A stretch of 25,208 nucleotides of DNA from CAYYYA01 sp964487895 (GTDB taxonomy: Bacteria; Patescibacteriota; Patescibacteriia; UBA1558; 2-01-FULL-52-15): positions 1 through 25,208 of the forward strand of contig CAZASM010000014.1 of NCBI GenBank assembly GCA_964487895.1, read 5' to 3'. Under the pieces are notes generated by a model. That model was not told the origin of the DNA, did no database searches, and saw nothing but the letters and a program-made list of their open reading frames with translations. Numbering within the stretch: the stretch's first letter is position 1; every line of letters begins with the position of its first letter. This document shows positions 22,374-25,208 of this stretch, one piece after another. Position numbers and translations under genes: made by a program.

Positions 22374-23099
22374 TTACTTTTTTACACAGGTGTTTTGAAC
22401 ACATATAGCATTTTCTGGGTTGAGAGCTTTTGAAACTGGCGCTGCGCAAGTTGCACAGACAATATCTTTGGGTTTTTCGGGACAGGTATAATTTTCATTG
22501 ACCGCGATAAGATCTGGATCATCAAGTTTTAAAATATAGCACGAATGGCAAAAAGGACAGCCGGAACGAACAATGCGACAATCACTATCTTTTTGACAGG
22601 TTGTTGTATTGTTTTGATTTAAACCATCCTTATTTAGCACTGTTTTTACAACCTTATTTTGAATCTCTCCATATATTTCAATTCTCGATGGTTCTAAAAC
22701 GGCGCAAAAATCGCCATGTGAACACTTTCCCCAAAAAACATATAAATCATCTACGTAACCAGTGGAGGAAATATAGTACTTTTTATTCGATTTAACATTT
22801 CCTGTTTGCCCAATATCAAAATTTATTTCTTTGATATTTTGGTCTATATAAACAATTATTTTATCAAATTCCTTAGCTAGATCATCGGCAACCGTAGGGT
22901 CATATTCAAACATAATTATTTCTACCTTAAGTCTTGAGTTGTTGTGTTCTGGTATGTACAAAGTTCCAGAAACAGCACAATTTGTGCAATTACCTGTTTG
23001 TGTGATGTTTTGCGTTGTTCTCTCGGTAGAGGGTTGCGTATTTAAAGTGCAGCTGGATAATAAAAAAACCATAAACATGGTTAGTATTACTTTTACCAT
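22374..23099 (-). CDS. Cys-rich lipoprotein
   Basis: A 241-residue protein beginning MVKVILTMFMVFLLSSCTLN. A short lipoprotein signal with lipobox LSSC gives lipid-modified Cys17. A Ser/Thr/Gln-rich linker follows, then CTNC (38-41), then a beta-rich domain (VSGTLYIPEHNNSRLKVEIIMFEY). The last about 80 residues hold ten Cys (CQKDSDCRIVRSGCPFCHSC, CPEKPKDIVCATCAAP, CVQNTCVKK), likely disulfide-bonded outside the cell. CQKDSDC resembles the short Cys motif seen in many secreted bacterial proteins. No SD; TAAAAT lies three bases before the ATG. It could be an adhesion or host-contact protein, but this is speculation. Confidence 0.75.
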   Translation of the reverse strand: MVKVILTMFMVFLLSSCTLNTQPSTERTTQNITQTGNCTNCAVSGTLYIPEHNNSRLKVEIIMFEYDPTVADDLAKEFDKIIVYIDQNIKEINFDIGQTGNVKSNKKYYISSTGYVDDLYVFWGKCSHGDFCAVLEPSRIEIYGEIQNKVVKTVLNKDGLNQNNTTTCQKDSDCRIVRSGCPFCHSCYILKLDDPDLIAVNENYTCPEKPKDIVCATCAAPVSKALNPENAICVQNTCVKK

Positions 23100-23314
23100 A
23101 GTATTTTACAATTAATATTTATACTTAGGTCTAAAATAGATCTATGTTGTTGGGTAATGTAGTTATAACACCACCTTTATAACATAACTGGACCATACTC
23201 GTAGTGTGTTGTTACAATTCTTTCTATTGTTTGATAGGTATAATCAAATAACAACACCAACTATCTCCTTGAGCATTAATAACCGCGGGTATATTATTTG
23301 AGTTCTGTTTTATT

Positions 23315-24622
23315 TTAATACATCATCCTTGAAGGAAAGTTTAGGCCCGAGGAAAACAGAATTAGAAAGAAAATCAAGAAGATTAAATACCAAAGAAATT
23401 CGCCCAAGATAATCGAAATGAAAGCTTTCCAACCATGTTGGATAGATGTAATAATCGACAACCCAAAGACGGCTAAGAAATACAATAAGATAACTGTGAT
23501 GAAACCAATAATCAGAAAGACTGGGTTGTTACCAAGGCTACCGAATAAACTGCTATCAGAAACAAACTGCATTAAATAAGACAGGACTAAGACCGCCATA
23601 GCTGAAAGAAAACTCATCGAAGCGTAAAGTGGGTCGAGAAGCGTCAAATTACTTCCTTTGTTGTTATTGGTGGTGTTTGGAGTAGTGGTTTTGTTGTTTT
23701 TCTTTAATCTTTTTTTTAGTAATGAGAGTAAGAAAAAAATCACAACAACAATTCCAATGGCCCAGAGTATATTCGACAGGTAAAGGCGAAACCAGTTAGT
23801 AGCATACTCACCCTTTACAACAAAAGATTCATTGTTTGCTAAATTCTTCGTCTCTTTCATTAATGGTCCATAAGAGCCAATACGACTCACTTTGCTATCG
23901 AGTTGGCTACTAGAAAGGCCAGCGAAGTTACTTGGCGCCTGAGCCATCATACTAGGCTCTTCGTTATAGTTAACACTTGATCCTTTTCCTTTCAACAACA
24001 AATCACTATCAACATCAATAGCAACTTTAATAGTTTCAATTCGAGAATTAACTTTAATAGTTTCAAAGTTTATTTTTTGCAGCCCAAAAATATTAGTGAC
24101 ATACCCTTTGGCAGCATAAGCTATAATAATTGCGCTTGATTTATTTGGAGCAATTGGTGCTGCTAAAGACAGGTTATAACCAGTGCTGGTTTTGGTATAT
24201 TTAACTTTTTGGTACGTGCCGTTCTCTAGAGGTTGTTCGTTATAATAATACCCACTGTTATAAGAAGGGCTACTATAATCAGCATCACCCAACTCTAAAC
24301 ATGTTTTGGGAGCGTAGGGATCTTGAGGATTTTTATAATCATAATTCCATTTAATACATCTTTGGGGTAGTAGTTGTTGTATAACGACCATTTCCGTAGG
24401 GGTTACTTTTGGAATCTCAAAATTAAACTCCGTCATAGGAGTCTCTTGATTGTTGGTTATTACAATCCTAGCGTAAGTAATAGATTCGCCATTACCACGA
24501 AAAAAAACGCTATAAAAATGTTTCTGACCGAAAAGTAACTCTGTTTGAGCTGAAGCCCCTGTTGAAATTAAAAAAAGAGCTAACAAGGCCAGTAGTCCTG
24601 ATAGCTTCAATATTTTCTTCAT
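23315..24622 (-). CDS. Secreted-domain membrane protein of unknown function
   Basis: A 435-residue protein. The signal peptide MKKILKLSGLLALLALFLISTGASA is probably cleaved after residue 25. A beta-rich extracellular domain of about 250 residues follows (ITYARIVITNNQETPMTEFNFEIPK, GYNLSLAAPIAPNKSSAIIIAY), Tyr-rich around SSPSYNSGYYYNEQP. A membrane helix at about 285-303 is followed by a basic and Asn/Thr-rich stretch (KKRLKKNNKTTTPNTTNNN), then about four more helices at the C-terminus. No known family recognised. The layout (external sensor-like domain plus polytopic tail) occurs in CPR surface proteins. No SD; a TATACT-like box lies about 30 bases before the ATG. Confidence 0.75.
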   Translation of the reverse strand: MKKILKLSGLLALLALFLISTGASAQTELLFGQKHFYSVFFRGNGESITYARIVITNNQETPMTEFNFEIPKVTPTEMVVIQQLLPQRCIKWNYDYKNPQDPYAPKTCLELGDADYSSPSYNSGYYYNEQPLENGTYQKVKYTKTSTGYNLSLAAPIAPNKSSAIIIAYAAKGYVTNIFGLQKINFETIKVNSRIETIKVAIDVDSDLLLKGKGSSVNYNEEPSMMAQAPSNFAGLSSSQLDSKVSRIGSYGPLMKETKNLANNESFVVKGEYATNWFRLYLSNILWAIGIVVVIFFLLSLLKKRLKKNNKTTTPNTTNNNKGSNLTLLDPLYASMSFLSAMAVLVLSYLMQFVSDSSLFGSLGNNPVFLIIGFITVILLYFLAVFGLSIITSIQHGWKAFISIILGEFLWYLIFLIFFLILFSSGLNFPSRMMY

Positions 24623-24785
24623 ATTTTTATTAGTTAATTACTGCTTCTAGTATAACAAATAACTAACTTATTGTCTTTTACTACTTAATCGGCGTACTCA
24701 AGCAGCGATATGTTTTATCCCCTGAGGTATTAAGGTTTGAAATTTAAACAAATAAAATACACACCTGCCTGTCAACTATAGAGGG

Positions 24786-25191
24786 TTATATGATTTTGAT
24801 GTCTTGTGGTAGGTCTTCCGCTGTTACCTCAACCATCTCAATTGGAACAACTACGTCCTCACTTCTACATTGTATTCCAATAGGTTCTTCAAATCCTTCT
24901 TTTTTTAAAACATAGACAAAACCCTTTCTTTTGTTTGCCGCGTCTAGAAGATTTTGTGTGCTTTTAAAATGAATCTTACCTTCTTCAATACCAAATCCGC
25001 TCTCTGAATCACCCTCCACTCCAACTGTGTTTATAAGGGCTCTAAATATTGCCACATCAGCAAAAGGCGTAGCGAAAACTGCCGGTGTTCCATCTTTTTC
25101 CATTTCCTTTGTTTTGCTATTTTCGTTCTCTGCTTGTCTTGGTTCAAGATTATTAATAACCTCTGGTGAGCCATGAAAAACAAAAATTCAT
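24786..25191 (-). pseudogene. Small HGSP-type protein, apparently frameshifted near its start
   Basis: From the ATG at 25103 the frame encodes 105 residues (MEKDGTPAVFATPFADVAIFRAL...EDLPQDIKII). The same frame stays open upstream to 25187 and reads IFVFHGSPEVINNLEPRQAENENSKTKE without a start codon; a stop (TGA) is at 25188-25190. The ATG at 25191 is one base out of frame. Removing one T from the five-T run (25182-25186) would give MNFVFHGSPEVINNLEPR joined to the rest, a far better start. HGS near the N-terminus, then LEPR and VFATP, resembles a family of small phage and bacterial proteins as I remember them, function unclear. Either a real frameshift, a sequencing error or a shorter gene from 25103. 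Confidence 0.5.
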
Positions 25192-25208
25192 TCTTGTTCT
25201 AACCTCAG

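Noticed and set aside
1..25208. CRISPR array, insertion sequence, prophage or toxin-antitoxin pair
   Set aside because: No regularly spaced repeats, no transposase or phage protein and no recognisable toxin or antitoxin fold was found by reading both strands.

Overview
The window looks like the genome of a Candidatus Patescibacteria (CPR) bacterium. The genes are densely packed and moderately AT-rich. Most housekeeping genes lack a Shine-Dalgarno (SD) sequence, and several minus-strand starts sit only a few bases from a -10 box. REP-like hairpins lie between operons, and many proteins are short or unassignable. The phylum is an inference from gene style; nothing in the window fixes the lineage. 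I saw no CRISPR array, insertion sequence, phage gene or rRNA.

Layout. Positions 1-2576 (minus) hold two overlapping polytopic membrane proteins resembling GT-C glycosyltransferases. Upstream of them on the same strand is a bifunctional phosphoglucose/phosphomannose isomerase. On the plus strand follow yebC, ruvC, a GT5 glycogen/starch synthase and an aminoglycoside-phosphotransferase-fold kinase. After a small inserted unit come a P-loop kinase, a PHP-domain phosphoesterase, a second GT5 synthase and galT, tightly packed (gaps or overlaps of a few bases). Together with the isomerase these suggest hexose-phosphate and alpha-glucan metabolism. Further right are a DUF1461 membrane protein (minus), tyrS (minus), a class A penicillin-binding protein (plus), a fused ABC exporter (minus), two odd tRNA genes (minus), a Cys-rich lipoprotein, a signal-peptide membrane protein, and a small protein that seems frameshifted at its 5' end at the window edge.

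The most unusual feature is a second population of genes in the gaps between these ordinary operons. Four plus-strand units (7768-8670, 12645-13207, 13825-14530, 18935-20040) share one architecture: a near-consensus promoter with exactly 17 bp spacing, a leader containing hairpins, an SD a few bases before an ATG, one or two orphan ORFs that look more GC-rich than the neighbours, and a hairpin terminator. The neighbouring operons mostly lack SDs. The leader of the third unit is about 310 nt and contains a convincing three-way-junction RNA (13902-14015) that I cannot match to a known RNA class.

The two tRNA genes (Arg-ACG-like and Thr-GGT-like) both depart from the canonical anticodon loop at U33 and have further arm abnormalities. 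They are the second place to look for new biology or gene decay.
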